This document shows positions 33,988-43,336 of a stretch of DNA of 64,000 bases, one piece after another (position 1 is the first letter of the stretch; every line of letters begins with the position of its first letter). Source of the DNA: Dawidia soli (GTDB taxonomy: Bacteria > Bacteroidota > Bacteroidia > Cytophagales > Cyclobacteriaceae); contig NZ_JAHESC010000042.1 in the NCBI RefSeq assembly GCF_018598185.1, positions 1 to 64,000 on the forward strand, read 5' to 3'. A model generated the notes under the pieces. It saw only the letters and a list, made by a program, of their open reading frames with translations, was not told where the DNA came from and searched no databases. The position numbers and the translations under genes are program-made.

Positions 33988-34010
33988 GATGCTCCGTTAT
34001 ACGGAGCATC
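33988..34010. promoter_or_regulatory. Perfect 9-bp inverted repeat before the AraC gene
   Basis: GATGCTCCG (33988-33996) and CGGAGCATC (34002-34010) with a 5-nt spacer, ending 10 nt before the ATG. It may be an operator or an mRNA hairpin that covers the ribosome binding site. Confidence 0.55.
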
Positions 34011-34020
34011 TAACCGACCC

Positions 34021-35001
34021 ATGATCACCGCACAACAGACCTTGTCCTACAACGATGTACTCTCCTGCCTGCGCACGGCGCCGGAGACCGATGAATTTGG
34101 CTTTACCCGCCGCGTGGCAAGCGACCAGACCTGGGGCCGCTGGGAGGAGCGCCTGCTTGTGGGCGACCACTATCGTCTGGCCAACATCAAAGCGGAGCTG
34201 ACAGACACGGTACGGTTTCAGTTTGTAGACGAGCACATGCTGCACAGCCTGAACATCTGTGCCGCGCTGGACGGCAACATTGCCCTGCACCTGCCGGGCA
34301 GCGGTCTGTCTGCGGGCCTGCAAACACGTCGCCACCACGCGGTGCATTCCTGCGAGCCGGCCTATACATTGACCATCCCCGGCATGGTGAACGTACTGCA
34401 CCTTTCAATAGACTGTGATTATTATACCGGTTTGCTTTGCGACCAGGAGCGCTGGATGGCTCAACTGAAAGAACGGCTGTTGAATAAAGAACAGGTGCTG
34501 CAGGGCGATGCCGAGTTAAAACTGGAAATGGCGCAGGTGATCCAGCAGCTCTGTAACAACCCGCTGCGCGGCACGCTCGGAAAATTGATGACCGAAGCAA
34601 AGATCCTGGAGCTGGTGGCGTTGCAGCTGACACAGTTTGCCAACAGCGTTACACCCCACACTACACCGCGCACACCGGTCTTGCGTCCCGCGGACCGCGA
34701 TACGTTCCATGCCTTGCGAGACTACCTCGATATACACTTTGCCAGCGACCTGTCGCTGCGCTCTCTCTCGCGTACCTTTGGACTGAATGAGTTCAAGCTG
34801 AAGAAAGGTTTTAAAGAGCTATTTCAGACAACAGTCTTTGATCATATCCACAGGCGCCGCATGGAGCATGCGCGGTATTTGCTGGCCGATCAGAAAATGT
34901 ATGTACACCAGGTGGCGAACCTTGTGGGGTATAAAAATGCCAATCACTTTTCCACCGCGTTCAAGCGTACCTTCGGCGTAAAGCCCACGAGCCTGGGCTA
35001 A
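34021..35001 (+). CDS. AraC-family transcriptional regulator
   Basis: A 326-aa protein. The C-terminal 100 residues form the double helix-turn-helix (DLSLRSLSRTFGLNEFKLKKGFKELF, then HQVANLVGYKNANHFSTAFKRTFGVKP). The N-terminal part is a cupin-like sensor without a recognised ligand. It converges on paaC, 3 nt away, and diverges from the cytochrome gene. Confidence 0.92.
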   Translation: MITAQQTLSYNDVLSCLRTAPETDEFGFTRRVASDQTWGRWEERLLVGDHYRLANIKAELTDTVRFQFVDEHMLHSLNICAALDGNIALHLPGSGLSAGLQTRRHHAVHSCEPAYTLTIPGMVNVLHLSIDCDYYTGLLCDQERWMAQLKERLLNKEQVLQGDAELKLEMAQVIQQLCNNPLRGTLGKLMTEAKILELVALQLTQFANSVTPHTTPRTPVLRPADRDTFHALRDYLDIHFASDLSLRSLSRTFGLNEFKLKKGFKELFQTTVFDHIHRRRMEHARYLLADQKMYVHQVANLVGYKNANHFSTAFKRTFGVKPTSLG

Positions 35002-35004
35002 GGC

Positions 35005-35754
35005 TTACCACTCTGCCGCGGGATCGATGCGGAACACTTCCGACATCTCTTCCAGCAAGTGTGCCAGGTGCTCGGTGTGGCGGCCTTGCCGGCCGCCGAG
35101 GCGTGGCGTCAGGCTGCCCCAGGCGGGAAGCGACAGCTGCGTGGGGCGCAGTACTTCTTCCACGACTTCCTGCCACCGCAGATACAGCGCCTGCTCGCCG
35201 GCAAAGATGCGTGCATCGATGAGCTCGTCTTCATACGGCGACGGCTCGAATATACCCAACGCATAGGGTAAGGCATATTCCAGCGAATGTTGCAGCCGCG
35301 TAATGCTTTCTTCGGTCGCCGAGCCCAGCTGGCGGATCCACGTATTGGCATGCAGCGTATGGTAGCGCAGCTCGCCGCGGATCTTTTTGGACAGTTCCGC
35401 CAGCGGTATATGCGATGACTGCGTCAGCATCTCGAAGCGCAGCGCCTCCGCGGTATCAAACAGGAAGTGACGGATCAGGCTGAAGTCGTATTCACCGTTC
35501 GGCAGCTCGACCAGCTGGCAGTTGCGAAACAGCGAAGCCTCGCGCATGAACGCGACGGTATCCGGTGGGGGTTCACCCAGGGAGTTCAGCATTTGATACA
35601 GCGCATAGCTCTGGCCCACTTTGTCCTGGGCCATCGAAGAGAAGGCGATGTCTTCTTCCAGCAGCGGGCCGAACCCGGTCCATTCGGAATTGCGATGGCC
35701 GATGATGAGTTGATCGTCGGCGATCTTGTATAAAAGCTCTTGCAGGGCGGTCAT
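35005..35754 (-). CDS. paaC: 1,2-phenylacetyl-CoA epoxidase subunit PaaC
   Basis: A 249-aa ferritin-like helical protein. LIIGHRNSEWTGFGPLLEEDIAFSSMAQDKVGQS and RGELRYHTLHANTWIRQLG are typical of PaaC, the structural partner of catalytic PaaA. Last gene of the local paa operon, 15 nt after paaB. Confidence 0.93.
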   Translation of the reverse strand: MTALQELLYKIADDQLIIGHRNSEWTGFGPLLEEDIAFSSMAQDKVGQSYALYQMLNSLGEPPPDTVAFMREASLFRNCQLVELPNGEYDFSLIRHFLFDTAEALRFEMLTQSSHIPLAELSKKIRGELRYHTLHANTWIRQLGSATEESITRLQHSLEYALPYALGIFEPSPYEDELIDARIFAGEQALYLRWQEVVEEVLRPTQLSLPAWGSLTPRLGGRQGRHTEHLAHLLEEMSEVFRIDPAAEW

Positions 35755-35769
35755 GGAGATACGGGTTGG

Positions 35770-36369
35770 TTAGCGCGGGGTGTCGAGAAAACGCTGGAGC
35801 TTCTCACCACCTTTATAGGCAGCGGCGTCGCGGAATTTTTTGTCGGGCAGGGTTTGCCAGAAGTCCTGCTCTTCCGGTGATGTAAACCGGATGGCACGAC
35901 GATCCATCGCCCAGAAGGCATACGGCATAGGTGTTGTCGTACATTGCCGGTGCGCCAGGGCAAGTGCTTCCTGCGGTGAGGTGGCTTCGATCGCCCCTGT
36001 TTGCACGGCTTGCTTGCCGCGCCTGGGCAGTTGGAAGATCTCGAAGGTGGTGAACGTCGCTGCTTTGTCGGCCATGTCATGCATGGGGGGCGATTGCTCG
36101 TCGGGCGCGAAGACATGTACGTCGTGGGTGTCTGCAACAAACAGGGAAGAACATGTAAAGCGGCGTGTAAAAGCTTCTTTGGCGAGCACGTACGCCATTT
36201 CCAGACCGGGCGCATGAACGGGGCCTTCGTGGCGGAATGGTTTACCCGGCGCCGGTTGTACAAAGACTTCAAACGTACTGAATTGATCCAACGGTGGCTT
36301 GGTCGGATTGTCGGTTTGGGGAAGCCGGCCGACGCGTGGGTCCAGTGATTTTATCGGGTCTGATTTCAT
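35770..36369 (-). CDS. paaB: Tandem PaaB-domain phenylacetyl-CoA epoxidase subunit
   Basis: A 199-aa protein, about twice the length of E. coli PaaB (about 95 aa). Two copies of the PaaB fold follow each other: FEVFVQPAPGKPFRHEG...VADTHDVHV (about 32-85) and FEIFQLPRRGKQAVQTG...WAMDRRAI (about 108-162). The first seems to keep the contact surface better. PaaB bridges PaaAC heterodimers; a fused double copy would supply two bridge modules in one chain. Confidence 0.85.
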   Translation of the reverse strand: MKSDPIKSLDPRVGRLPQTDNPTKPPLDQFSTFEVFVQPAPGKPFRHEGPVHAPGLEMAYVLAKEAFTRRFTCSSLFVADTHDVHVFAPDEQSPPMHDMADKAATFTTFEIFQLPRRGKQAVQTGAIEATSPQEALALAHRQCTTTPMPYAFWAMDRRAIRFTSPEEQDFWQTLPDKKFRDAAAYKGGEKLQRFLDTPR

Positions 36370-36422
36370 GGCGCTTTTCTGAAACTTTCAGTAACTTGAT
36401 TACGTGTTTGTGTAACACAGCT

Positions 36423-36668
36423 ATGAAATACCTGGACTTTCTTTGGGCGTTGGATATGATGTATCGGTATTATCCGAAATATCATTCTAATGAATTGCTG
36501 TTGCTGGCCGACGACATCCTGAAGTGGTTCAACAACGAGCTGCCCGAAGATAGTAGTGCCCTGATATACCTCAAGAGCTGCTATAATTCTCCTTATGATG
36601 CCCTGATGGCGGTGTGGAAAGAGATCCTCCTCATCAGCGACACATTCCTTCTCTTCCGGCGAAATTGA
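36423..36668 (+). CDS. Small hypothetical protein antisense within the paa operon
   Basis: An 81-aa protein from ATG 36423 (MKYLDFLWALDMMYRYYPKYHS...), acidic and helical, with protein-like composition. It lies on the plus strand between paaB and paaA, which both run on the minus strand and are 303 nt apart. It ends 4 nt before the paaA stop. No family is recognised. The larger frame from 36294 overlaps paaB and is probably not the start. Confidence 0.45.
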   Translation: MKYLDFLWALDMMYRYYPKYHSNELLLLADDILKWFNNELPEDSSALIYLKSCYNSPYDALMAVWKEILLISDTFLLFRRN

Positions 36669-36672
36669 CACG

Positions 36673-37659
36673 CTACGCCAACGGCATACTATATACCGCG
36701 CGCGGTGAGCGCAGTGCTTCGCGCACCCAGCGGCCGCGTGCTTCGGCAATTCGTCGGACCTCCAGTCGCTCGCGGTTGCAGGGGCCGTCGCCCTGGATCA
36801 CACGCTTAAACTCTTCCCAGTCGGGTTCGGTATAGTTCCATACGCCCGTCCCGGGATTCTTGGCCAGCTTGGGATCGGGTATGGTAAATCCGAGCTCGAG
36901 GATCTTGGGCACATACATGTCCAGGAACTGGTTGCGCATGGCGTCGTTGGTGGCCATCTTCACTTTCCACTTCATGAGGATGCGCGTATGATCGGAAAGC
37001 TTATCGGCCGGACCGAAGAAGTGCATCATGGGCTGCCACCAGCGGTTCAGGGCCTCCTGGAACATGGCGCGCTGTTGCGGCGTGCCGGCGGCCAGGTAAA
37101 TGACACAATGGTGACCATATTTTAAGTGGAAGGACTCTTCGGCACAGATGCGCTCCAGCGCGCGGCAGTAGGGGCCATAGCTCCCCTTGGCGTTGGCCAG
37201 CTGGTTTACGATGGCGCCGGCATCGACCAGCCACGAAATAAAGCAGGCGTCCGCCCAGGTGTAGGCCGGGTAGTTAAAGATGTTGGAGTATTTGGATTTG
37301 CCGCTGATCAGGTCGGTGATCATTTCCTCGCGGGTCTTGCCGAGTGTTTCGGCGGCGCTGTACAGCAGCTGGGCATGGCCTACCTCGTCCTGCACCTTGG
37401 CCATAAGCGACAGCTTGCGCTTAAAGCCGGGTGCACGGGTGATCCAGGTGCCTTCCGGAAGGGCGCCGATGATCTCGCTGTGCGCATGCTGTTCGATCAT
37501 GCGGATCAGCTGCCGCCGGTACAGGGCGGGCATCCAGTCTGTAGGTTCAATCTTTTCCCCCAGGGCGATACGAGCCTCGAATGCCTGCAGCCGCCCGGGA
37601 TCCTCCGACGCCACCGTGTCGGCACCGGCGCCATCAAAAGTGGTTCCTCCTCCGTACAT
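36673..37659 (-). CDS. paaA: 1,2-phenylacetyl-CoA epoxidase catalytic subunit PaaA
   Basis: A 328-aa diiron ferritin-like protein. The metal site is visible as E in [14 protein letters not shown], the E-x2-H in [12 protein letters not shown], and E..H in [13 protein letters not shown]. It epoxidises the ring of phenylacetyl-CoA with O2. The length and sequence fit the family. Confidence 0.95.
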   Translation of the reverse strand: MYGGGTTFDGAGADTVASEDPGRLQAFEARIALGEKIEPTDWMPALYRRQLIRMIEQHAHSEIIGALPEGTWITRAPGFKRKLSLMAKVQDEVGHAQLLYSAAETLGKTREEMITDLISGKSKYSNIFNYPAYTWADACFISWLVDAGAIVNQLANAKGSYGPYCRALERICAEESFHLKYGHHCVIYLAAGTPQQRAMFQEALNRWWQPMMHFFGPADKLSDHTRILMKWKVKMATNDAMRNQFLDMYVPKILELGFTIPDPKLAKNPGTGVWNYTEPDWEEFKRVIQGDGPCNRERLEVRRIAEARGRWVREALRSPRAVYSMPLA

Positions 37660-37727
37660 AAAGCTGTAATTTCTTACTATTTACAACTTTAAAACGATTG
37701 CGGCAAACAGTTGTTAGTGAAAGCGGG

Positions 37728-38318
37728 CTAGTTCTTTTTGAGGCCGTTGATGAGCATATCGGCCAGTTGGTAGCCGAGTTGCGAAGGGTCGATGGCTGAT
37801 CCCGGATCGTACCACATGGGCATCCAGTTCAACGATGAGAACAGTGTCATCACCGCCAGCTTCTTGTCGATGGAGTCTTTGAATTCGCCCTGTTGCACAC
37901 CTTCTTCGATAATGCTCTTGAAGCGATTAATGTAATTGATACGCATCAGCAGGAAGTCGCGCAGGTACGGCTGGCTGAGGTGGCGGTGCTCGTTCATAAA
38001 GACAGCCGAGGCCGTCAGGTCTTTTGCCATTACCTGGATGTGACCGATAATGCCGTTGCGAAGCTTTTCGCTGGCGGGTGCCTTTTGCTTTTCAACGTCG
38101 TCCAATGATTTCCTGAACTCGGCGGCCATGTCGAAACACAGGCTGCGCAGGATCTCTTCCTTTGATTTGATGTGTGAGTAGAGGCTGGCCGCTTCAATGC
38201 CCAGCAGTTGCGCGAGGTCACGCATCGAGGCTGCGGCATAGCCTTTATCTTTGAAAAGCTCGGCGGCTTTCCGGATCACTTGCTCTTTCCTGGATAAGTT
38301 TGTCGTGGCGTCACTCAT
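37728..38318 (-). CDS. TetR-family transcriptional regulator (PaaR-like candidate)
   Basis: A 196-aa protein with an N-terminal HTH (AAASMRDLAQLLGIEAASLYSHIKSKEEIL). It lies 68 nt upstream of paaA on the same strand, so it is the first gene of the paa operon and probably its repressor, responding to phenylacetyl-CoA or a downstream intermediate. That assignment is from position only. Confidence 0.88.
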   Translation of the reverse strand: MSDATTNLSRKEQVIRKAAELFKDKGYAAASMRDLAQLLGIEAASLYSHIKSKEEILRSLCFDMAAEFRKSLDDVEKQKAPASEKLRNGIIGHIQVMAKDLTASAVFMNEHRHLSQPYLRDFLLMRINYINRFKSIIEEGVQQGEFKDSIDKKLAVMTLFSSLNWMPMWYDPGSAIDPSQLGYQLADMLINGLKKN

Positions 38319-38325
38319 GTCATGT

Positions 38326-38333
38326 CAAAGATA
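38326..38333 (-). promoter_or_regulatory. -7 box of the TetR/paa operon
   Basis: TATCTTTG on the minus strand ends 7 nt before the TetR ATG. A clear TTTG at -33 is not seen. Confidence 0.45.
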
Positions 38334-38434
38334 TACAATATCAGTTCTTAAAAGTAGGGATTTGAATGGTTGCACAGAAGGAAACAACCGGAAAAAAATA
38401 GAGGGGTGCAGGTAACGACTGTTAGTTAAAAATG

Positions 38435-38470
38435 CAACGCCCCGGCACTGGGTGTAAGGCCGGGGCGTTG
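38435..38470. terminator. Strong GC-rich terminator hairpin
   Basis: CAACGCCCCGGC (38435-38446) pairs perfectly with GCCGGGGCGTTG (38459-38470). Preceded by an A run, it works as terminator for the outer-membrane gene on the minus strand (T run after the hairpin). Confidence 0.8.
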
Positions 38471-38493
38471 TACACGTATGCATATAGGGAACC

Positions 38494-39546
38494 TCAGAAG
38501 ATCACACCGAAGCTGAACGCATTCAGGTCGGGGCCCTTGCCATCGGTAAAGAGCTTGTTGATGTCGTAGTTGAAGAACAGGTCTGTCGAGTGAAAGCCGA
38601 TCTGTAACCGGGCGCCATAGCGCAGGTTGTTGAGGTAAAAGTTATTGCGCTCTTTGTCTTTCTCGCGATCGCCGTCTACCGAGTACACCAGCTTGGAGTG
38701 GCTGCCGATGCGGTAACCGATATAGGGGCCGATGCCGATGCGAAAGGCGCTGCCACCCTCCCACACGCGCGTACGCTGGTCGTTGTCGTCGAGGTCGATC
38801 ATCGGAATGAACGATGCCATGATATACGAGGCGGATAGTTTACTCTTCTTGTAGGTGGCATCGGGTATATCTGCCGCGGTAAACGTTACGCCGTCATCGG
38901 TTTCCGTAATGAGCACGTCGTCGTCCTGGAACTTGAAATTATACCAGCTCAGGCCGAGGGCCCACTCGAGGAAGAAGTTGCGGCCCACGCGCGAGCGCTG
39001 GGTGGACCAAACCCCCACATACCACGAGCCCCAGGGACGTACCGCATACTTTTCGTTGCTGGCGTCGGAGAAGCTGCCGTCAGACATATAGTTGTTGATG
39101 CCCACGTCAAAGTTTGTCGACTGCCAGGTGCGACCCCAGCGGCGGCCGTGCACATCGATGTGAATGTCGACGTGTTCGTGCTCGCCGTCGCTATAAGAGC
39201 CACCGTCGCTGTAGGTGCCGCCTTCGCGCGGGTTGCCGTTCTCGTCGTAGCGGCTGTCGCCTTTGCGCGTCCAGTATACTTCTTCGCTGTCGGTCGAATG
39301 CGCCGTGTCGTTGCGCACCAGCGCGGACGTGTCGTTGGCTTCGAGCTTGGTGAGCACATCGTGAAAGAGCTGGTTGAAGTTATAGTGCTTCAGCTGCTGG
39401 ATGTCGCTGCGGTCGCGGATGGTGAAGATCACGCGGCTCGTCCTGGCAAGCTCAACGATAATGGTGTCGTTCTTTTGTTCGGGGGCCTGGGCCTGTGCTA
39501 CTGCAGAGAGTATACACGCCAGTATACATACGGCTGTTGTTTTCAT
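38494..39546 (-). CDS. Outer-membrane beta-barrel protein
   Basis: The ATG at 39546 gives 350 aa with a signal peptide ending AQA. A Gly/Asp-rich linker with repeated TYSDGGSYSDG (about 110-130) leads into a C-terminal half of amphipathic strands ending in aromatic/hydrophobic FSFGVIF, as in small OMPs. Together with the sigma/anti-sigma genes 7 nt upstream it is most likely a target or part of an envelope-stress response. Confidence 0.7.
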   Translation of the reverse strand: MKTTAVCILACILSAVAQAQAPEQKNDTIIVELARTSRVIFTIRDRSDIQQLKHYNFNQLFHDVLTKLEANDTSALVRNDTAHSTDSEEVYWTRKGDSRYDENGNPREGGTYSDGGSYSDGEHEHVDIHIDVHGRRWGRTWQSTNFDVGINNYMSDGSFSDASNEKYAVRPWGSWYVGVWSTQRSRVGRNFFLEWALGLSWYNFKFQDDDVLITETDDGVTFTAADIPDATYKKSKLSASYIMASFIPMIDLDDNDQRTRVWEGGSAFRIGIGPYIGYRIGSHSKLVYSVDGDREKDKERNNFYLNNLRYGARLQIGFHSTDLFFNYDINKLFTDGKGPDLNAFSFGVIF

Positions 39547-39553
39547 ACACTCG

Positions 39554-40345
39554 TTACTTGTTTTGTCCACGTTTATCATTCTTGAAATTCAGCGCCAGAA
39601 TCTCATTCTTTTTCAGCCGCAGATCGCCGATCGGGTCCTGGTTGGTCTTCAGGTCGCGTGCTTTCTGCAGCAGCTTTTTAAACGTAGATGCGTCTTTGCC
39701 GTCTTCGGTTGCTTCGCCTAAACTATTTTTATCGAGGTATGCTTCTGTTTCACTTGCGTTAAATACCAATGTCATACTACGCTCGTGTACAAGGGCAGGC
39801 GCAGTGGTCTGCGTCGTGACCGTAACCGGCGCAGGGGCACCGGTCGATGCCGGGGTGTGGGCATCGGCTACCAACGGCGCTTCTGTGTGCGCCGGTGTGA
39901 CGGTGGCAGACACCGGAGCGGGCGTAAGGGTAACGCGCGCCGGTTGCGTCGCCGTTTTTCCTGTGTGCTTCGGCGCGACGTTGTTTGCCGTATAGGTATC
40001 ACGTTGTTCCGGCGACGTTGCCGGGATGGGTACGACCACCGGTGCTGTTTTTTCGGTGGCCGCGGTATCGACCTTTGCCGGTGCCGGCGTTTGTATGTAC
40101 GGTGTTGTGGCCGGGGTATTGCCCTGGTCGGCTACGGGGCCGGTGGCAGTATCGCGATGCCAGTATAAATAGATGGCAGCACCCGCCGCCAGGGGCAGGA
40201 GGATGGACGCGGCGATCTTCCAGGTGAATGTCCGGCGTACCGGCGGCTGGAGTCCCTGGCTGATGCGGTCCCAGGCAGCCGGGGGTACCGGCCGTGAAAG
40301 ACCGGACAGCTTATCGCGAAATAATTTGTCAGGTTGTTGATTCAT
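39554..40345 (-). CDS. Anti-sigma factor-like single-pass membrane protein
   Basis: A 263-aa protein: a short cytoplasmic N-terminus with LFRDKLSGLSRPVPPAAWDRI, one membrane helix (about 44-62), a Thr/Pro/Ala-rich periplasmic stalk (about 75-190) and a charged C-terminal part. This layout, directly behind an ECF sigma gene (17-nt overlap), is that of a membrane-anchored anti-sigma. Confidence 0.75.
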   Translation of the reverse strand: MNQQPDKLFRDKLSGLSRPVPPAAWDRISQGLQPPVRRTFTWKIAASILLPLAAGAAIYLYWHRDTATGPVADQGNTPATTPYIQTPAPAKVDTAATEKTAPVVVPIPATSPEQRDTYTANNVAPKHTGKTATQPARVTLTPAPVSATVTPAHTEAPLVADAHTPASTGAPAPVTVTTQTTAPALVHERSMTLVFNASETEAYLDKNSLGEATEDGKDASTFKKLLQKARDLKTNQDPIGDLRLKKNEILALNFKNDKRGQNK

Positions 40346-40916
40346 GATTGCTGGCTTTTTGGTCAGACGGCCACGCGTGCTCCGTCAATCTCTTTTGCAG
40401 GTATACCCGTGCGCGGCTTAATTGTGACTTCGAGGTGTTCTCGGTAATGCCGAGCTGCTCGGCAATCTCTTTATGTGAATATCCATCCACCGCATACAGG
40501 TTGAATACGATGCGGTACCCGGTGGGCAGCTCATGGATGAGGTTTTGCAGGTCTTCGGCTTCGAGGTGATCCGACAGATGATGATAGTCGGGTTCGTGGG
40601 AGGCGTATTCCAGGTCGGTTTCCAGGTACATGGACCGGTTGCGGCGCAGGTGTGTAAGGGCTTCGTTCACCACGATGCGGCGGATCCATCCCTCGAAACT
40701 GCCTTCCTGCTTGAATTGCCCGATCTTGTCAAAAACCTTCATAAACGCCGTTACCAGTACGTCTTCGGCCTCCATCGGGTCCTTGACGTACCGGTAACTG
40801 AGCGCGTACATTTTCGGCGCAAAGGTTTCATACAGGTGTTTCTGTGCGCTTGCGTCACGCCTTAAACACCCCCGGATAAGCTCATCTTCTTTTGCGCGGT
40901 AGATCTTGAGTTCCAT
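40329..40916 (-). CDS. ECF-type RNA polymerase sigma factor
   Basis: A 195-aa protein. Region 2: FAPKMYALSYRYVKDPMEAEDVLVTAFMKVFDKIGQF; region 4: ELPTGYRIVFNLYAVDGYSHKEIAEQLGITENTSKSQLSRARVYLQKRL. Typical of the many Bacteroidota ECF factors. First gene of sigma/anti-sigma/OMP operon. Confidence 0.93.
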   Translation of the reverse strand: MELKIYRAKEDELIRGCLRRDASAQKHLYETFAPKMYALSYRYVKDPMEAEDVLVTAFMKVFDKIGQFKQEGSFEGWIRRIVVNEALTHLRRNRSMYLETDLEYASHEPDYHHLSDHLEAEDLQNLIHELPTGYRIVFNLYAVDGYSHKEIAEQLGITENTSKSQLSRARVYLQKRLTEHAWPSDQKASNHESTT

Positions 40917-40978
40917 TTAGTGGTACACAACGAAGATGCAACTTTACTGCCGGGGGTTGCACGGCCATTTTTATTTTT

Positions 40979-43336
40979 TTATTCATCCTCCGTCACCTCC
41001 GGATTGCCGCGGTGTTCCACGCTGCTGACAAGATCTTTCTTGATTTGCAGGTGCTCGGTGACGTTGACCTTGGCCGATGACGCTCCGCTCACGTCCACGG
41101 AGGCATCTTTTGTCGTGAAGCGATACGCTTCCAGCGACGACAGGCCGCTGAGGTCGGCGTTCAAGGTATTGCCGTTGCCCTTCAGGTCCAGGTCGCAGGC
41201 GCCGGAAAGATCGAGTGTCAGGTCCAGGGCTTCCATTTCGCCATGGCCGCTGATCTTGCCACTGAACTCGATGTTCATGTGCTCGGAACGAAAGCCGGTA
41301 AAGCGCACGGTACCTCTGCCGCTGGCGCTCAGGCTTTCCAGGGCGGGCAGCGTCAGGCGGATCTTCACGTCCTTTAAAAGATCGTTTGCATGAAACCCGC
41401 CCTCGTTGTCGTAGTCGATGAGCAGCGTGTTGTCGTGCTGCTCTACGCGGTAGTTGGCCTTTTCACTTTGCGAGTCGTCAATTTCCAAGGAATATTTATC
41501 GCCGCGGGTAATTTCCAGGTCGAACAGGCCGTCGATCTCCACGTCGGTGATATTGTCGCCGGGCGCAGGATGCAGCGCATCGGCCGCCGGTGCCGATACC
41601 GGAGTAGGGCAGCTCAGGCACGAGAGTCCGTCGGGGGTCATGCGCCAGGTTTCATTGTCGAGCGCTTCGGTTTCGACGAACTGCGTGATGAACCGCGCTA
41701 CGTCTTCGGTCATGGTGAACGGATAGTCGTAGGGGATGAACAGCGTCATCTTGAGGTTTTGGGCGCGGAAGATCGCGTCTTTCTTAAAGGTCACGTTAGA
41801 GTCGAAGGTAAAGATCGAGTCTTCCACGGCCACATGGTAATCCACCATCTGGGCGTTTTCAATCGCTGCCTTGCGGCTGCTGCCGTGGGCTTCAAATTCC
41901 TGCACCAGTTTGATCTCTTTGCCGTTGTAGCCTTGCAGCGACAACGAGATCTCGTCGTAGTCGTCCATGCCGGTTTCGTTCAACCGGAACACGGCGCGTT
42001 TTGCATTGATCGGATACAGGGTCTCTACCCGGTGCGTGCCTTCTTCTTTGAAATCAAAGAGTAATTTGGGTACACCCAGGGTCAGCGCCACGATGCTGAC
42101 AAAGAACAATACAAACAGGGTCCATCCGGCAGGGCCGGCAAAGGTAATGCGTTTAGACACCGCTGAAGCTCCTAACAGGATGATGAAGATACAGGGGATG
42201 AAGCAGGCTACAAATCCGGCGATCACGATCCAGGCGGGGAAGGCCCGCGTCATGGCCTCTACCGGCAGTGTAAAGTGCTCGCTGGCGAAGGTGGCCGTAG
42301 ACAAATAGCCCAGGGTAATGCCGGCGGTGAGCAGTGTTGCGAAGGCCAGGGCAACGCCCAACAGGATAATAACGATGCCGACGGCTACACGCAACACTTC
42401 TACCAGCGGGCCAATGATCTTTGCCAGGGCCAGCAGCAGTGCTGCCAGCACGCGGAAGGGCAACAGCAGGATCTTCGCCGCGGCGCTTTCCTCCTTATCG
42501 GGATCTTCCTTTAAATTTTTTTTTATGGTCGACTCGATGTTTGAAAGCGTCACCGGCTCCCCCTGCATCTGCATCCGTTCCGTCAGGCTTTTGGCTTCCG
42601 GCACGGCAATCCACAAGACGATATATACGACCAGGCCCAGGCCACCGGTAACGGTGAATACGACGAAGAGCACCCGTACGAGCAGGATGTCGATGCCCAG
42701 GTACGAGGCGATACCCCCCGAGACACCGCCCAGCACCTTGCGATCGGGATCGCGGAACATTTTCTTGTCGATCTGCGGCTCTTCCAGCGTGTACGAGCCC
42801 GGCAGAACGATCCACAACACCAGGTAGACGACCACGCTCAAGCCATACGCAAACGCCATGACGGCAAAAAGCAGGCGGACCCAGATCGGGTCGATGTTAA
42901 AGTAATTTCCCAACCCTGTACACACCCCTCCCAGGATCTTGCGGCGCTGGTCGCGCATCAGCGGCCGTGGCGTGGAGGTAGCCTGTTGGCGGTTACTATC
43001 GCCGCCGGCGTTGTCGTTGGCGCCGCCGGCTGTGGCAAATGTATTTCTGGCCTGCGGGGGATCTTGTTCCTCGGCGGCTTTGAAATCGCTCACGCTGCCC
43101 ATGGTGGTCATCAGGAACGTGACGTCCTCTGCCGTGATCACCTGTTTGCCCTCGTTTAGCTTGGAGAGAAAGATCTCGGCAATGCGCCCCTCGATATCGG
43201 CCATGATCTCGCTGCTGTCATCGAACGATGAGAAATACTTGGTGATCGAGTCCAGGTATTTGCGCAGGGTATCGTAGCCATCTTCTTCGATGTGGAAAAT
43301 GATGCCGCTGATGTTTATGCTGATGTTCTTTTTCAT
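40979..43336 (-). CDS. PspC-domain membrane protein with a C-terminal GIN/DUF2807-like domain
   Basis: A 785-aa protein. Residues 1-90 form a small alpha/beta domain; 131-180 and 199-247 are two PspC domains in tandem (RRKILGGVCTGLGNYF and RKVLGGVSGGIASYL); about 300-420 holds four or five membrane helices; the C-terminal 200 residues (about 575-770) are a beta-helix-like GIN region (EIDGLFDLEITRGDKYSLEI, TLPALESLSASGRGTVRF). It is an envelope-stress/phage-shock type protein. Its ATG overlaps the PadR stop by 4 nt. Confidence 0.88.
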   Translation of the reverse strand: MKKNISINISGIIFHIEEDGYDTLRKYLDSITKYFSSFDDSSEIMADIEGRIAEIFLSKLNEGKQVITAEDVTFLMTTMGSVSDFKAAEEQDPPQARNTFATAGGANDNAGGDSNRQQATSTPRPLMRDQRRKILGGVCTGLGNYFNIDPIWVRLLFAVMAFAYGLSVVVYLVLWIVLPGSYTLEEPQIDKKMFRDPDRKVLGGVSGGIASYLGIDILLVRVLFVVFTVTGGLGLVVYIVLWIAVPEAKSLTERMQMQGEPVTLSNIESTIKKNLKEDPDKEESAAAKILLLPFRVLAALLLALAKIIGPLVEVLRVAVGIVIILLGVALAFATLLTAGITLGYLSTATFASEHFTLPVEAMTRAFPAWIVIAGFVACFIPCIFIILLGASAVSKRITFAGPAGWTLFVLFFVSIVALTLGVPKLLFDFKEEGTHRVETLYPINAKRAVFRLNETGMDDYDEISLSLQGYNGKEIKLVQEFEAHGSSRKAAIENAQMVDYHVAVEDSIFTFDSNVTFKKDAIFRAQNLKMTLFIPYDYPFTMTEDVARFITQFVETEALDNETWRMTPDGLSCLSCPTPVSAPAADALHPAPGDNITDVEIDGLFDLEITRGDKYSLEIDDSQSEKANYRVEQHDNTLLIDYDNEGGFHANDLLKDVKIRLTLPALESLSASGRGTVRFTGFRSEHMNIEFSGKISGHGEMEALDLTLDLSGACDLDLKGNGNTLNADLSGLSSLEAYRFTTKDASVDVSGASSAKVNVTEHLQIKKDLVSSVEHRGNPEVTEDE

